Assembly: GCA_014361085.1 (NCBI GenBank)
Contig: JACIWG010000010.1
Span: 1 to 21,461 of the forward strand
DNA from: Nitrososphaeria archaeon
GTDB taxonomy: Archaea; Thermoproteota; Nitrososphaeria; JACIWG01
Direction of reading: 5' to 3'
DNA length: 21,461 nt
How positions within the stretch are numbered: position 1 is the stretch's first letter; each line of letters begins with the position of its first letter. The notes beneath the pieces are model-generated. The model was not told the DNA's origin. It did no database searches and saw only the letters and a list, made by a program, of their open reading frames with translations. This document shows, piece after piece, positions 20,884 to 21,461 of this stretch. The translations under genes and the position numbers were made by a program.

Positions 20884-21461
20884 TTAGAAGTCCATAGAAT
20901 TTAATATTTCTTCTGGCAATCCTGGACATTGTACTTTTAAAAAGTATTTACTTTTTATCACTTGAGCTCTAATCAATTCTTCCATTTCACGATGTGTACG
21001 ATAAGATAGTGGATTTAATTCTTTTAACCTACTTCTGGAAAGCCCTTCGACCTTTACTGGAACAAGAACCTTTTTACCCCATATAGGATGTACATCATAT
21101 TCAACTGCACCTCGAACAGCCTGTAAAAGGAAAAGTTCTGTTTCTTCTATAGTTGGACTTGTTCCACCAACCGGTTTTGGAACACCGTTTGAATTCAATT
21201 CAAGTTTAGTTACAGGCATCTTAAAAGTTCTTTCACCCAATCTTTCCTCAATCCATTCATATTTTGCACCAATTCTTCCAACAGTATTAAGCATATAAAT
21301 TTCTATCAAAACTCCTTTCTCTCTTAACTTTTTTAAGATTTCATAAAATCGTAGTACATGCATTGTACTTTTAACACCCATCGTGAAAGGCAAACAATAT
21401 CTTGTTTCATAAATTTCTTTACCTACTACTGAAAGGGATTGTGCCGGATGACCTACAGTTC
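20884..21461 (-). CDS. C-terminal part of a PEP carboxykinase (ATP)-like protein (5' end beyond window)
   Basis: The frame is open to the right edge (first complete codon reads ACT, Thr) and codes for 192 residues ending at TAA 20884. There is no reason to start at internal codons, since GHPAQSLSVVGKEIYETRYC upstream continues the protein. The segment YEILKKLREKGVLIEIYMLN followed by TVGRIG resembles the region of ATP-type phosphoenolpyruvate carboxykinase with the NTGWTGG motif. The end VQCPGLPEEILNSMDF resembles the CPGVPxEIL segment. The P-loop region is outside the window, so the call rests on partial likeness. If right, it is a gluconeogenic enzyme near fba and pfp. Confidence 0.55.
   Translation of the reverse strand, partial: TVGHPAQSLSVVGKEIYETRYCLPFTMGVKSTMHVLRFYEILKKLREKGVLIEIYMLNTVGRIGAKYEWIEERLGERTFKMPVTKLELNSNGVPKPVGGTSPTIEETELFLLQAVRGAVEYDVHPIWGKKVLVPVKVEGLSRSRLKELNPLSYRTHREMEELIRAQVIKSKYFLKVQCPGLPEEILNSMDF

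Noticed and set aside
1..21461. CRISPR array, insertion sequence, prophage or integrative element
   Set aside because: No regularly spaced repeats, transposase, integrase or direct repeat flanking the tRNA was seen.

Overview
The window is AT-rich archaeal DNA. The evidence is a minus-strand S10/spc-type ribosomal protein cluster that includes the archaeal/eukaryal-type proteins S4e, L32e and L19e plus RNase P component 1, archaeal TATA-like elements at plausible distances from starts, GGAGGTGA-type ribosome binding sites, and a tRNA without encoded CCA. The fba-pfp gene pair, as described in Thermoproteus tenax, and the lack of an eIF1 gene in the ribosomal cluster lean towards the TACK side of the Archaea. 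I cannot name a genus. No stretch longer than 300 bases lacks a gene; the largest gap is 193 bases (7959-8151).

Layout. Positions 365-11380 hold 22 translation-related genes, all on the minus strand and read right to left: L3, L4, L23, L2, S19, a 193-base gap, then L22, S3, L29, Rnp1, S17, L14, L24, S4e, L5, S14, S8, L6, L32e, L19e, L18, S5, L30. Most neighbours overlap or are a few bases apart, so translation is probably coupled. Upstream of L3 lies a SPOUT-type RNA methyltransferase, its usual archaeal neighbour, divergent from a small DNA-binding-type protein. Downstream of L30 the expected L15 and secY are absent, and an Hsp20 gene with its own TATA-like box follows.

Positions 12793-17733 are a mixed region: a class III aminotransferase with a codon-usage mosaic, a tRNA-Glu, a 38-residue membrane peptide gene, an unknown 301-residue protein paired with a CxxC-bearing HTH regulator, a divergent thioredoxin, an unusual cysteinyl-tRNA synthetase and a small unknown protein. 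Positions 17751-21461 are metabolic: a PPi-type phosphofructokinase behind an archaeal class I fructose-bisphosphate aldolase, an orphan DNA methyltransferase, and the C-terminal part of a protein resembling ATP-type PEP carboxykinase. Together these suggest reversible Embden-Meyerhof metabolism.

Most interesting points: the altered zinc site in the cysteinyl-tRNA synthetase; the break in the S10 operon between S19 and L22 with a short ORF abutting the L22 start; the mosaic aminotransferase; a 16-bp perfect palindrome carrying the stop codons of two convergent genes; and symmetric AT tracts that may serve as TATA boxes in both directions. No CRISPR array, insertion sequence or clearly new multi-gene defence system was seen.
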